The notes: generated from the sequence alone by a model not told the origin. Shown: positions 52,638 through 62,317, counted from the stretch's first letter. The stretch is DNA of 64,000 nucleotides from Gammaproteobacteria bacterium (GCA_018820925.1 JAHJNJ010000002.1:1-64000), one strand, 5' to 3'. A program made the numbers and translations.

Positions 52638-53143
52638 GGTGGGTGAATATAAAAGCGGGCGAACGCCAAGCGCGCACCGCGTGATTTGCGGCGAATGTTA
52701 ACACGCGTTGGCGGTGGCGGAATTTAGACCAAGGTCTGACGGATACGTGAATTTGGCCCTGTTTGTTCTGCGCTGACAAGCCGTGGCGACTTCGTGCGGG
52801 CTTGCTGGCAATGACTTCCAATCGGGGCGGCTTGATACAGCGATCAACAACGGGATGTGGCGTTGTTCGGAGCAACCGGGAAGTGGAAGTCAGAGCGATG
52901 TGTTTTACCGTACAGGCGGCACTCGGTTTCATACCTGTTGTGGCGGGCAAAGAAAGAGCGGTTGTGCGGATGGCGGGATTCGGGTGTCGATGTAATTGTG
53001 GTGTACAAAATTATTTCGGGGAGAAAGACCATGGGTATCGCAAAGCTGCTGTCGTTCAGCCCCGCCCGCAAGGCGGGGTTCTTATGGGTGCGGGAAAGCA
53101 GGGGATTGAGTGGGTGCCGGAGGTTAACCGGACCCGTGCGGAT
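52638..53143. other. 506-base gap between two two-component systems
   Basis: I see no gene. Short open frames here lack ribosome binding sites and family likeness. A hairpin ccccgcccgcaaggcggggt (53062-53081) followed by tctta could be a terminator for a rightward transcript, which leaves open a small RNA or leaderless transcript from about 52.7 kb. The leftward kinase promoter should be near 52640-52740 (gaatataaaa at about 52645 on the plus strand). Confidence 0.4.
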
Positions 53144-54538
53144 TCATGATGGGTGATCGGACACGGGACGGGGAAAGCGAATGCTGATCCTGGTTCCTGT
53201 GCCGTCGCTGCCGGCATCCAGCACCAGCTCGGCACCGTGGCGTTTGGCGACTTCGGCAACAATGGAGAGCCCGAGCCCGCTGCCGCTTTGGCCGGTGCCG
53301 AGGATGCGATAGAAGCGTTCGAATACGCGTTCGCGGTGTTGCGGTTCGATGCCGGGCCCATTGTCTTCCACGCTCATTTCCATCCCGTGTTTCGTTGCAA
53401 TTACGCGAACCGTGATATGCCCGCCTTCGGGCGTGTAGCGAATCGCGTTGTCGATCAGGTTGTTGAGCATCTCCATCAGGCTGTTCGCATCGCCCCGCAC
53501 TTCCGCCGTTGCGGAGGCGCCTTCGAAACCCAGATCGATGTTTTTTTCCAGCGCCATATGCACCCAGTTGACCGTGCATTCCTGCGCCAACTGGTTGAGG
53601 TCCAGTGAGGTGAAATTGTCGTTGCTCTGGCCGCCCGGTTCGTTGCGCGCCAGCGCCAATAACTGGTTGACCAGACGGATGCCGTGCTGGGTGCTGGTGA
53701 GGATGTGTTCCAGCGCGTGCTGTTTTCTTTCCGGCTCGTCGGAACGCAGTGCCAGTTCGGATTGCGTCTTGAGGCCGGCGAAAGGCGTGCGCAACTGGTG
53801 TGCCGCATCGGCGACAAAACGTTGTTGTGCGGCCATCACTTGTTTCAGGCGCTCCAGCAAGTCGTTGACGGCATCGATCAGCGGCCGCACTTCGGCGGGC
53901 GCTTTGCTTCCATCCAGCAGGCTCAGGTCGTCGCGGTGCCGGTTCACCACGTCGCGGCGCAACCGGTCCAGCGGGCGCAAGCCCTGTTTCAAACCGTACC
54001 AGACGACGGCCAGCGCGATCAGGGTCAGCAGGAGTTGCGGGATCACGATGTTGGCCAGGATGCCGCGAATGAGCGCCTGCCGTTGGCGCGTGGTTTCGGA
54101 GACATGCAGCTGGAGAATGCCGTTTTTCGAAGGGAAGGTCAGGCTGACCATGCGCGTTTTCTGTCCTTCGCGCTCGCCGTTGCTGAACAGCGGGCCGGTA
54201 CGGTCGCGCCGGTAGGAGAGCGGGCGCAACGTGTTGCCATTGCCGGCAAGCTTGCGGCCTTCGCTGTCGGTGACGGTATAAACCACGCTGTCCGGCATGC
54301 CCACGTCGCTACCGTCGGGGAGCGTGGGTATCACATCCAGTTGTTCGTGCCCGCTGCCCAGCTTGAGCTCGGTCGCGACTTCATTGGCGCGTTGCAGCAA
54401 AACAATGTCGTAGGGCTGGTTGGCATAGTTGATGGTGGCAAAGTAACCCACCACCGTGCTCACGATCCACAGCAGATAGAGCGAGATGAGCAACCTCTGC
54501 ATGAGGTAGCTGCGCAGGGAACGGATGCTGTTGGCCAT
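53144..54538 (-). CDS. TctE/QseC-like sensor histidine kinase
   Basis: The 464-residue kinase has a membrane segment at about 14-34, a periplasmic domain to about 160 (2CSK_N type), a second segment at about 165-185, a HAMP-like stretch, HisKA with DAAHQLRTPFAGLKTQ (about 245-260) and HATPase (NNLIDNAIRYTPEGG, DNGPGIEPQH, GSGLGLSIV). It pairs with the OmpR-type regulator encoded 13 bases upstream. Kinases of this group sense tricarboxylates or similar acids, which fits the symporter on the other side. Confidence 0.92.
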   Translation of the reverse strand: MANSIRSLRSYLMQRLLISLYLLWIVSTVVGYFATINYANQPYDIVLLQRANEVATELKLGSGHEQLDVIPTLPDGSDVGMPDSVVYTVTDSEGRKLAGNGNTLRPLSYRRDRTGPLFSNGEREGQKTRMVSLTFPSKNGILQLHVSETTRQRQALIRGILANIVIPQLLLTLIALAVVWYGLKQGLRPLDRLRRDVVNRHRDDLSLLDGSKAPAEVRPLIDAVNDLLERLKQVMAAQQRFVADAAHQLRTPFAGLKTQSELALRSDEPERKQHALEHILTSTQHGIRLVNQLLALARNEPGGQSNDNFTSLDLNQLAQECTVNWVHMALEKNIDLGFEGASATAEVRGDANSLMEMLNNLIDNAIRYTPEGGHITVRVIATKHGMEMSVEDNGPGIEPQHRERVFERFYRILGTGQSGSGLGLSIVAEVAKRHGAELVLDAGSDGTGTRISIRFPRPVSDHPS

Positions 54539-54551
54539 TAACCTAGGAACG

Positions 54552-55226
54552 TCAGGCCGAGAGGTTGTCGATGACGTAACCCAGGCCGCGGATGGTGCGG
54601 ATGGTAACCCCGGCCGGCTCGACCTTCTTGCGCAGGCGGTGGATGTAGACTTCGATGGCATTGTTGCTGGCTTCTTCCGAGTAGCTGTAGAGCCGCTCCA
54701 GCAGCTGTTCTTTGCTCACCACCCAGCCGGTACGCAACATCAGGGCTTCCAGCACGCTCAACTCGCGCGTGGTGAGCTCCAGCGTGGCGCCGTTGATCAT
54801 CGCACGCCGCCCGACACTGTCAAAGGTCAATGTGCCGCAGGTGTACACCGGGTTGACGCCGCATTGGCCGCGCCGGATCAGCGCGCGCACCCGGGCCTCG
54901 AGTTCGGGCAGGCTGAACGGTTTGATCATGTAATCGTCGGCGCCCAGATCGAGCCCCTTGACGCGGTCGCCTTCGGCATCGCGCGCGGTGAGAATGATGA
55001 CCGGTACCTGTTTGTTTTTTTCGCGCAGGCTCTTCAGCACGCTGAAACCGTCCACCTTGGGCAGGCCCAGATCGAGGATTACCAGGTCGAAAGGTTGTTC
55101 GCCCTTGAGAATGAGGTTGGCCGAATGCCCGTCCTTTACACAATCGACGGCGTAACCCGATTGGCGCATGGAATTGCACAAACCATCGGACAGTACTTCA
55201 TCGTCTTCGGCGATCAGAATGCGCAT
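54552..55226 (-). CDS. OmpR/PhoB-family response regulator, TctD/QseB-like
   Basis: The 224-residue protein has a receiver (ILIAEDDEVLSDGL, LVILDLGLPKVDG with the phospho-aspartate, DDYMIKPF) and a winged-helix output domain (LTTRELSVLEALMLR, ..NAIEVYIHRLRKKV). It is divergent from the symporter B operon across a 170-base gap, so it probably activates that operon when phosphorylated by the kinase encoded next to it. Confidence 0.93.
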   Translation of the reverse strand: MRILIAEDDEVLSDGLCNSMRQSGYAVDCVKDGHSANLILKGEQPFDLVILDLGLPKVDGFSVLKSLREKNKQVPVIILTARDAEGDRVKGLDLGADDYMIKPFSLPELEARVRALIRRGQCGVNPVYTCGTLTFDSVGRRAMINGATLELTTRELSVLEALMLRTGWVVSKEQLLERLYSYSEEASNNAIEVYIHRLRKKVEPAGVTIRTIRGLGYVIDNLSA

Positions 55227-55396
55227 TGCAGTGTAAGCACCGTGTAAGGATATGCGGTTAAGTTCTTGCTATGGGACCATCATATGGATAATTGGGTACT
55301 ATATCCATTCGTTATACGGCTATTCTAAGTGGAAGCGGTTAATTGTCCAAGTTGTCGACCGGCAGGACAGGGAATTCATTTTTTTCGGGGTAAAGC

Positions 55397-55660
55397 ATGC
55401 AACTGACGGAGAAGCACAGACAGTATTGGCGCAAAAACCTCAAAATAACGGGGATTTTGCTGTTGGTCTGGTTTGTGGTCACCTTCGTGGTGGGCTGGTT
55501 TGCGCGGGATATGCAATCCGTCACCATTCTCGGGTTTCCTTTTCCGTTCTTCATGGGGGCGCAGGGCGCGCTGCTGGTCTATGTGCTGCTCGTCGGTTAT
55601 TACGCTTATTGCATGAGCAAGCTGGACCGGGAATACGGCGTGCAGGAAAGAGATCAGTGA
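55397..55660 (+). CDS. DUF4212 small symporter subunit B
   Basis: The 87-residue protein has the same plan as subunit A (two helices at about 17-38 and 50-72) and the sequence HRQYWRKNLKITGILLLVWF, then GFPFPFFMGAQGALLVYVLL and SKLDREYGV. Its stop overlaps the start of symporter B by one base (TGATG). RBS-like gggg is 10 bases before the ATG. The 170-base gap upstream should hold a promoter controlled by the OmpR-type regulator. Confidence 0.92.
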   Translation: MQLTEKHRQYWRKNLKITGILLLVWFVVTFVVGWFARDMQSVTILGFPFPFFMGAQGALLVYVLLVGYYAYCMSKLDREYGVQERDQ

Positions 55661-57747
55661 TGATGCAGCCGGTCCAGTCGCGCTTTGTCTCGCAACTCAA
55701 ACGCTACTACGCGCTGTACACGGGCGGATTCATCGGTTTTATCGTGATGCTGTCCATCCTCGAACAGATGGGCGTGCCCAACAAGCTGCTGGGCTACATA
55801 TTCCTGGGGGTGACCGTCTCGCTGTACGCGGGCATCGGCATCCTTTCGCGCACTTCCGATGTCTCGGAGTATTACGTGGCCGGGCGGCGCGTGCCTGCCA
55901 TGTTCAACGGCATGGCGATCGGCTCCGACTGGATGTCGGCCGCCAGCTTTATCGGTCTGGCGGGAACGCTGTATCTGTCCGGTTACGATGGTCTGGCCTT
56001 CGTGATGGGCTGGACCGGCGGCTTCGTGCTGGTGGCTTTGTTGCTGGCCCCGTATCTGCGCAAGTTCGGCCAGTTCACCATTCCGGATTTTCTGGGCGCG
56101 CGCTACGGCGGCAGCATTCCGCGCTCCATCGGCGTGTTCGCCGCCATCCTGTGCTCGTTTACTTATGTGATCGCGCAGATCTATGGCGTGGGGCTGATCA
56201 CCAGCCGTTTCACCGGGCTGGATTTCGGCGTGGGCGTGTTCGTCGGCCTGGGCAGCATCCTGCTGTGTTCTTTCCTGGGCGGCATGCGCGCCGTGACCTG
56301 GACGCAGGTGGCGCAATACGTGATCCTCATCGTGGCCTTCATGATCCCGGTGATCTGGTTGTCGGTGAAGCACACCGGCAACCCGATCCCGCAGGTTGCC
56401 TACGGCTATGTGCTGGAGAAAGTCACGGCGCGCGAAAAGGTATTGAATGACCCGACTTCGCCGGACGGCGCGCGCGAGGCGGAAGTGCGTGCCATCTTCA
56501 AGCAGCACGAGATCAGGGACGAAGACAGACTGAAGGCGCTGGAGACGGGAGGCGCGGCCTACCTGTCCGAAGAAAAAGCCAAACTGGTCAAGGCGGCAGC
56601 CGAATTGGAAGCCAGGCGCGATGCCGATCCCCTGGCACTCAAAGCGGCCAATCAGGCCGTGGCCGATTTCCCGGCGGATGTAGCGGCTGCACAAAAGGCG
56701 TGGCGCTTGCAAGCCGAAGCGGACAAGGCCAAGTCGGGGCCGATCTCCGCGCATGCCGAACCGTTTGCCGGTCCGGATGAACAAACGCGCGACAACAAGC
56801 GCAAGAATTTCATGGCGCTGGTGCTGTGTCTGATGGTGGGTACTGCCGCCTTGCCGCATATCCTGATGCGTTTCTACACCACCACCTCGGTGGGCGAAGC
56901 ACGGGTTTCCGTGTTCTGGTCGCTGCTGTTCATTTCCCTGCTGTATGTCACCGCGCCCGCGCTGGCGGTGTTGGCCAAGTACGACGTGTATACCCTGCTG
57001 GTGGGTTCCAGTTTTTCCGAACTGCCGAGCTGGGTTTCGGCTTGGGCCTCGGTGGACAAGACGCTGATGAGCGTGACCGACGTCAACCATGACGGCATTG
57101 TGCAGTTGGCCGAGGTCACCATCGGCGGCGACCTGATCGTGCTGGCGACGCCGGAGATCGCGGGTCTGCCTTATGTGGTGACGGCGCTGGTGGCGGCGGG
57201 CGGTCTGGCGGCAGCGCTGTCTACCGCCGACGGATTGATGCTGACCATCGCCAACTCGCTGTCGCACGATGTGTACTACAAGATGCTCGACCCCAAGGCG
57301 CCGACCGGGCGCCGCCTGTTCATTTCCAAGGCATTGCTGCTGGTGGTGGCGGTGTTTGCGGCCTATATCACCTCGCTCAAACCGGGGGATATTCTCGTGC
57401 TGGTCGGTGCCGCATTTTCGCTGGCAGGTTCCGCGTTCTTCCCGGCGCTGGCACTGGGCGTGTTCTGGAAGCGCGCCAACAAGGCCGGCGCAATTCTCGG
57501 CATGAGCAGCGGTTTGCTGACCTGCATGGTTTACATGTACATCACCTATCCGTTCTTCGGGGTAAATGCGCCGTTGTGGTGGGATATCAACCCGATCTCG
57601 GCGGGGATTTTCGGCATGCCGGTCGGGTTCGCCGGTGTGATCATCGGCAGCCTGCTGACACCCGCGCCGGACAAGGAGACGCAGGACATGGTCGACCACG
57701 TGCGCTATCCGAATCTGGAACGAAATATCAAGAGCAGGATTGCCTGA
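55660..57747 (+). CDS. Sodium:solute symporter B with long hydrophilic insert
   Basis: The 695-residue protein is related to symporter A: SDWMSAASFIGLAGTLYLSG, AALPHILMRFYTTTSVGEA. It differs by an extra N-terminal helix and a charged Ala/Glu/Lys-rich insert of about 120 residues (about 257-380) inside the segment that in A is a short loop. DVNHDGIVQLAE (474-485) is an EF-hand-like calcium loop at the same place as in A. I chose the ATG at 55660 because it couples to subunit B; sequence upstream in frame is the other reading frame of subunit B. Substrate probably an organic acid. Confidence 0.9.
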   Translation: MMQPVQSRFVSQLKRYYALYTGGFIGFIVMLSILEQMGVPNKLLGYIFLGVTVSLYAGIGILSRTSDVSEYYVAGRRVPAMFNGMAIGSDWMSAASFIGLAGTLYLSGYDGLAFVMGWTGGFVLVALLLAPYLRKFGQFTIPDFLGARYGGSIPRSIGVFAAILCSFTYVIAQIYGVGLITSRFTGLDFGVGVFVGLGSILLCSFLGGMRAVTWTQVAQYVILIVAFMIPVIWLSVKHTGNPIPQVAYGYVLEKVTAREKVLNDPTSPDGAREAEVRAIFKQHEIRDEDRLKALETGGAAYLSEEKAKLVKAAAELEARRDADPLALKAANQAVADFPADVAAAQKAWRLQAEADKAKSGPISAHAEPFAGPDEQTRDNKRKNFMALVLCLMVGTAALPHILMRFYTTTSVGEARVSVFWSLLFISLLYVTAPALAVLAKYDVYTLLVGSSFSELPSWVSAWASVDKTLMSVTDVNHDGIVQLAEVTIGGDLIVLATPEIAGLPYVVTALVAAGGLAAALSTADGLMLTIANSLSHDVYYKMLDPKAPTGRRLFISKALLLVVAVFAAYITSLKPGDILVLVGAAFSLAGSAFFPALALGVFWKRANKAGAILGMSSGLLTCMVYMYITYPFFGVNAPLWWDINPISAGIFGMPVGFAGVIIGSLLTPAPDKETQDMVDHVRYPNLERNIKSRIA

Positions 57748-57819
57748 AGCAGGCGTGTTGCCGTGACAGGGTAAAAAGCATCCGGCGTATACTCCGCAAC
57801 CTGTTTAAATTTTTTCAGA

Positions 57820-58647
57820 ATGGCAAGTGCAATGACAATCCTGAAACGTACCGTCATCTACGTGTCCGACGGCACCGGCATCACCTCTGAAACGCTGGGT
57901 CACGGTTTGCTCGCCCAGTTCGAAGGCATCGAGTTCCGTCATTTGCGCTTTCCCTTCCTGGATAGCGAAGAAAAGATCAGGGATTGCGTTGCGCGCATCA
58001 ATGATGTCGGCCGGCGCGAAGGTTCGCGCCCCATCGTCATCATGACGCTGACCAATACCGACTATAGCGCCATACTGCACAAGGCCGATGCGCTCTTCAT
58101 CGATCTGTTCGATGCTTTTGTCGTGCCGCTGGAGCTGGAACTCGGCTGCCGCTATTCCCGTGCCGTGGGCCGCTCGCACAGCCAGTCCAACCCCGAATAC
58201 AACTCGCGTATCGCTGCGGTGAATTTTGCCCTGGCGCACGACGACGGCGCGTCGGATGCCGACCTGAAAAGCGCCGACATCATCCTGGTCGGGGTGTCGC
58301 GCAGCGGCAAGACGCCGACCAGCCTGTACCTGTCCCTGCAGTTTTCATTGAAGGCGGCCAACTATCCGCTGATACCGGAAGACTTCGAGCGCGATCAATT
58401 GCCGTCGAGATTGCAACCTTTTCGCGGCAAACTGTTCGGCCTGACCATAGAACCCGGGCAACTGCAGCGCATCCGCACCGAACGCCGCCCGAACAGCAAA
58501 TATGCTTCGCTGGAGAATTGCCGCTATGAAGTCGCGGCGGCGGAAAAGATGATGCGCCGTGAAGGCATCAAATGGTTCGATACCACTTCGCGTTCCATCG
58601 AGGAGCTGGCTGTGCAACTCATGCAGGAACTGAATCTCGAGCGTTGA
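57820..58647 (+). CDS. ppsR: PEP synthase regulatory kinase/phosphorylase PpsR
   Basis: The 275-residue protein matches the DUF299 family: YVSDGTGITSETLGHGLLAQ at the start, the P-loop GVSRSGKTPTS (about 152-162) and the C-terminal KWFDTTSRSIEELA. PpsR inactivates phosphoenolpyruvate synthase by ADP-dependent threonine phosphorylation and reactivates it by phosphorolysis, so it controls entry into gluconeogenesis. It may start at 57820 or at the ATG at 57832 (MTILKRTVIYV); neither has a strong ribosome binding site. ppsA is not in the window. Confidence 0.93.
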   Translation: MASAMTILKRTVIYVSDGTGITSETLGHGLLAQFEGIEFRHLRFPFLDSEEKIRDCVARINDVGRREGSRPIVIMTLTNTDYSAILHKADALFIDLFDAFVVPLELELGCRYSRAVGRSHSQSNPEYNSRIAAVNFALAHDDGASDADLKSADIILVGVSRSGKTPTSLYLSLQFSLKAANYPLIPEDFERDQLPSRLQPFRGKLFGLTIEPGQLQRIRTERRPNSKYASLENCRYEVAAAEKMMRREGIKWFDTTSRSIEELAVQLMQELNLER

Positions 58648-58958
58648 ATCCGGCGCTGCCCGTATCGCGGCAGCGAACAAACGCGATGTCTCAAACCTTG
58701 CAGGCAAGTAGCGCTGTCTGCAATTCGAACACCCTCAAATTCACTCGGGATTGGAATAGCCTTTTCATTGACGCGGGATAGAAGTTTCCTTACTGTGAAC
58801 GCTGTTGTATACGACAGTCCGTAAATTCTGCCGCGAGTGTGGACATTGAACCGAAACGCAACTGCTGCCGACTTACAGGTGTCCCGCCCATTCAGGCGTC
58901 GTTGCGGGGATCGGTATTGAAAAAAACACGGGCGATATATTTTTCAGGGGGAAGCGAT
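58648..58958. other. 311-base gap, presumed promoter region
   Basis: I find no gene. Short frames in this gap lack start signals. It contains AT-rich stretches around 58730-58790 (caaattcac, gtttccttactgtg) that may be a promoter for the next gene, and ends in the ribosome binding site caggggga. Confidence 0.4.
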
Positions 58959-61004
58959 ATGCATTCCGGATATGGCCGAATTATTGTTTTGGCAAAGCTG
59001 GTGCTGTTGTATTTCTGCATGCAAAGCCCCGCATGGGCGCAACCAGTGCAGTGGACTCCGGAATTGATGCAACCTGCCGCAAAAGCGCGCGACCCTTCCG
59101 AACCGTTCCGTATCCGTCTGGCAAAGATTCCAGCGAAGACGCTGCAGCTACTTACGCTGGAGCTGGACGAAATCGATGTGACCTCAATGGTGGCGATGGA
59201 GGGCGATGTGGCCGTGTTCACGCCCCCGCAACCCCTTGCCTACGGCGAACACCAGTTGCGGCTGGTCGAGAACAGTCCGGATGGCAGCATCAACGAGCGC
59301 GGCCAGTGGTCGTTCGAGTTGCGCAAGAGCGCGCTGTTTCGCGATGCGCAGGCGAATGGCAGTTTGACACTGAGGGAAAACTATCGAGCCGCCGATCATG
59401 GACTTGCCGATCCGGCGCCTGCGCGCAGCCAGGCTGACGCTGCCGGCCAGTTTGCCGGGTCTGTGGAAAACGAAAACTGGCGGGCGAATGCCATGCTGTC
59501 CTTTATTGCCAATCAGCAGTCGCAGATGATGCCGCGCCAAAAAGGCCACCTCGATCTGGGGCAGTTCCTGGCGGCAGCGGACTCGGGGATGTACGGGTTC
59601 AAGCTGGGTGATCATGCGATCGGCCCCGATAGCATGGTGTTGCAGTCTTTCGGCAGGCGTGGCATTTCGGTCAGCGCAACGGCACCCGGCGACAGGGCAT
59701 CCGTCACCGGTTTTTCCATGCATGCCACGCCGTTGAGCGGTGCGGCGAACGTCCTGGGCGTGGCCGATGACGGCAACCGGGTTGACGGTGTCGTGGCCGC
59801 ACTGCAACCCATTGCGGATGACGCCGGTGCGCTTGCGTTGCTGGGGACTTATGTCAGCGGCGGGAGCGAAAATCAAACCGGGGCGGGCGGGTTTGGCGGC
59901 TCGGATGCGGGCAGGGGAAGTGCGGGCAGCATCGTCGCGGACAGCAGTTTGTTGCAGCAACGACTGCGCTTGCGTGGCGAGTTCGCGCGGAGTTCATACG
60001 ATTTTGACGGACGTGTCGGAGATCTTGCAGCCATGGGCGGCCATGCTTACTCGGGGCTTGTCAATTTCGTTCCCTGGCACGACAGGATGATATTCGACCA
60101 GGCGTTTCTCTTGAACGTGGGGCTGGAGAAGAAGTTGATCAGCAGCTATTTCCACAGTCCGTCAAATCCGGGCGCGATTTCAGACCGCGACATGGTGCGC
60201 ATATTTACCGGGGTAAATTGGTATGGGCTGGATTTTCAGGCCAACGCGGGCAAGGAAACCGACAACGTGGACAATAGCCCGCTCATCCCGGTCACTGCCA
60301 GCCGGCAACGTAGCGCGGCCATCTCATATTCTCCAATGATGAACTACACGCCGCAGGCGGACGGGCAACTTCCCGAACCCCCTTGGTACGGCCAGCCGAG
60401 CTTGAGTGCGTCCTTCATGAGCTTGAACCGGGAAGTGGTGCAACTCGGCGGCTCGGCTGTCAGCCAGCCGGCGCATTCGACCTATAACAGCACCGTCGGT
60501 GCGAACTTCCAGTATGCGCTATGGAGTTGGGGGATCATGCAGAGCTGGGTGCGCGACCGCGGATACAACCTCGACATGACGCCGCTTACCCGTTCCGCGT
60601 CCACCCAACTGCAGGGAAATTTTCTGTTTTTCGAGAAGTTGACTGTCGGGATGAATGCCTTCAATGAAAACGTGGATAACGTCGACGCGGGCATCAAGAC
60701 GAATGGAATCGGCGGGGGATTGAACCTGGCTTATCCATTCACCGACACAGTAAGCAGCATGTTGTCGTATTCGACGCGGCATGACTGGTTGACCGACGGT
60801 TCCAACGACAGCGTGACGAGCGATACCACCGCCTCCGTGAATTGGGTTGTGGATACACCACACGGCGCGAAGCCGGGAATCACGCTCGGCATGGACGGCA
60901 GTTACCACAATGTCAGCAACAAGAGCGGGATGTCGACGCAGCCCTTGGGTTCAATGTATCAGGTGTTTCTTCGAGTGAGTCTTGCATGGTCGCCATCGTA
61001 CTAG
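58959..61004 (+). CDS. Unknown large outer-membrane-like protein
   Basis: The 681-residue protein has a signal peptide (MHSGYGRIIVLAKLVLLYFC, cleavage after PAWA near residue 27), an N-terminal beta-sandwich (about 30-130; PFRIRLAKIPAKTLQLLTLE) and then about 500 residues of alternating strands with aromatic girdles, Gly/Ser/Asn loops and a C-terminal FLRVSLAWSPSY, typical for an outer-membrane beta-barrel. I do not recognise the family. The ATG at 58959 has caggggga ahead. It lies upstream of a secreted protein and an ECF sigma factor, with which it may form an envelope system. Confidence 0.72.
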   Translation: MHSGYGRIIVLAKLVLLYFCMQSPAWAQPVQWTPELMQPAAKARDPSEPFRIRLAKIPAKTLQLLTLELDEIDVTSMVAMEGDVAVFTPPQPLAYGEHQLRLVENSPDGSINERGQWSFELRKSALFRDAQANGSLTLRENYRAADHGLADPAPARSQADAAGQFAGSVENENWRANAMLSFIANQQSQMMPRQKGHLDLGQFLAAADSGMYGFKLGDHAIGPDSMVLQSFGRRGISVSATAPGDRASVTGFSMHATPLSGAANVLGVADDGNRVDGVVAALQPIADDAGALALLGTYVSGGSENQTGAGGFGGSDAGRGSAGSIVADSSLLQQRLRLRGEFARSSYDFDGRVGDLAAMGGHAYSGLVNFVPWHDRMIFDQAFLLNVGLEKKLISSYFHSPSNPGAISDRDMVRIFTGVNWYGLDFQANAGKETDNVDNSPLIPVTASRQRSAAISYSPMMNYTPQADGQLPEPPWYGQPSLSASFMSLNREVVQLGGSAVSQPAHSTYNSTVGANFQYALWSWGIMQSWVRDRGYNLDMTPLTRSASTQLQGNFLFFEKLTVGMNAFNENVDNVDAGIKTNGIGGGLNLAYPFTDTVSSMLSYSTRHDWLTDGSNDSVTSDTTASVNWVVDTPHGAKPGITLGMDGSYHNVSNKSGMSTQPLGSMYQVFLRVSLAWSPSY

Positions 61005-61092
61005 GCAGGCAAGCGCGACAATCCGTACTGGAGCGTGCCGAAATGTGGATAAACATGCAATTTGCGGGCAGCTTGCCTGTCCTGGAGGGATT

Positions 61093-62301
61093 ATGAACAT
61101 CAATATGAAAAATCTGCGGCAGTGGCTTTTCCTGGCATGTCTCACATTATTGCCGGGATCGGGTTGGGCCGATGTTACAAGCGGCTCGGCGCAACCCGTG
61201 TCGACCACCATACCGCTCGGTCAGTCCACCACGATGACGGTGACATGGGTGGTCACTTCGTTTTTTGCGCTGGCGCCGCTTCCAAACGCTACGCTGACTT
61301 CTTCGTCCGGGCAGTTCTTCGTACCCTCCACGGGACTTGTCGTGGGTACGGTAAACTCGACAGTCAGCGCTGTGGGCACGGGAATGATCGACGGCTCATC
61401 GAGGGCGATCATTACCGAAAACGTGACGGTGCCAGCGGAGATTTCGCTCAAGGTCCTGCGTTCAGGAGCGTCTTCCCTTGAGTACCGGCGGACGTTCAGC
61501 GACGGCAGCGCGGTCACCGGGACTTATGCGGTCAATGTTGCGATCGGCGGTTCAGGGGCGGCCGGGTTCGGGATATCGCGCATGGCACTGACGTTTGATG
61601 ACGGCGCCGTCGTGCGCATTGTGCCGGCCAAAAGCAGGCTGAGTGCGGTGGCGGAGGTCAGTTACAACGGCAGCGGAATGTTGACCGGCTATTGGGAGGT
61701 TGCGGATCCTGGCAGCACGTCCGGCACGCCGGTATTCAGGCAATTGCAGCCGGTTTCCCGGGGTTTGGGCGGCGCCGGGCGCATGCAGGCGCCGAGCCCG
61801 GATTTGCCCACCGGCAGCCTGGGACTGTACATGGTGCGTTTGCGCGTGACCGCACCCGTGCCGGGATTCGAACCGCCGGTTTTGTATTACTACGTCGGCG
61901 AAACCAAACCCGGTACGCCACTCGCCTTCATGCCGATGACCGTGATGAGTCCGCCGGATCAGGCCTATGTCGATGTCGCAACGTCGTTTGCATGGCAGCC
62001 GGTGAAAGGTGCGCGCGCGTACAAAATCGAAATTTTTGCGAACCCGGAGACATCGGCGAACAATCTACCGGAACTGGGGGGCGGCCCGGTCGCGGCGGAT
62101 CCCCAACTGATGCAGCGTGCACTTTCCCGCCCACCCATGGCGGGCATGCTGGTTGCGGGAAAACAGACCCGGACGACACTCTCCGCTGCAACCAGGGCGA
62201 AGCTTCTGCCACAGCATTCCTACTTCTGGCGCATCCAGGCCATCGGTGCGGACGGGTCAACGGTGGGAGAAGCACAGGTGCGTGAACTCAGGATCCCGTA
62301 G
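61093..62301 (+). CDS. Secreted beta-sandwich protein with FN3-like C-terminus
   Basis: The 402-residue protein has a signal peptide (MNINMKNLRQWLFLACLTLL, cleavage near GWA, about residue 26), two to three beta-rich regions (about 30-120, 125-240) and a C-terminal fibronectin-III-like domain (about 290-400) with SPPDQAYVDVATSFAWQPVK and YFWRIQAIGADGS. There are no transmembrane segments after the signal. I do not recognise the family. Its ATG is preceded by ggaggga. It is 88 bases past the outer-membrane-like gene and 16 bases before the sigma factor, so all three may be one transcript. Confidence 0.75.
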   Translation: MNINMKNLRQWLFLACLTLLPGSGWADVTSGSAQPVSTTIPLGQSTTMTVTWVVTSFFALAPLPNATLTSSSGQFFVPSTGLVVGTVNSTVSAVGTGMIDGSSRAIITENVTVPAEISLKVLRSGASSLEYRRTFSDGSAVTGTYAVNVAIGGSGAAGFGISRMALTFDDGAVVRIVPAKSRLSAVAEVSYNGSGMLTGYWEVADPGSTSGTPVFRQLQPVSRGLGGAGRMQAPSPDLPTGSLGLYMVRLRVTAPVPGFEPPVLYYYVGETKPGTPLAFMPMTVMSPPDQAYVDVATSFAWQPVKGARAYKIEIFANPETSANNLPELGGGPVAADPQLMQRALSRPPMAGMLVAGKQTRTTLSAATRAKLLPQHSYFWRIQAIGADGSTVGEAQVRELRIP

Positions 62302-62317
62302 CGGGGCTGAGCACAAA

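Noticed and set aside
55654-57699. Long minus-strand open frame opposite symporter B
   Set aside because: Same reason: a shadow frame of a recognised symporter with implausible composition.
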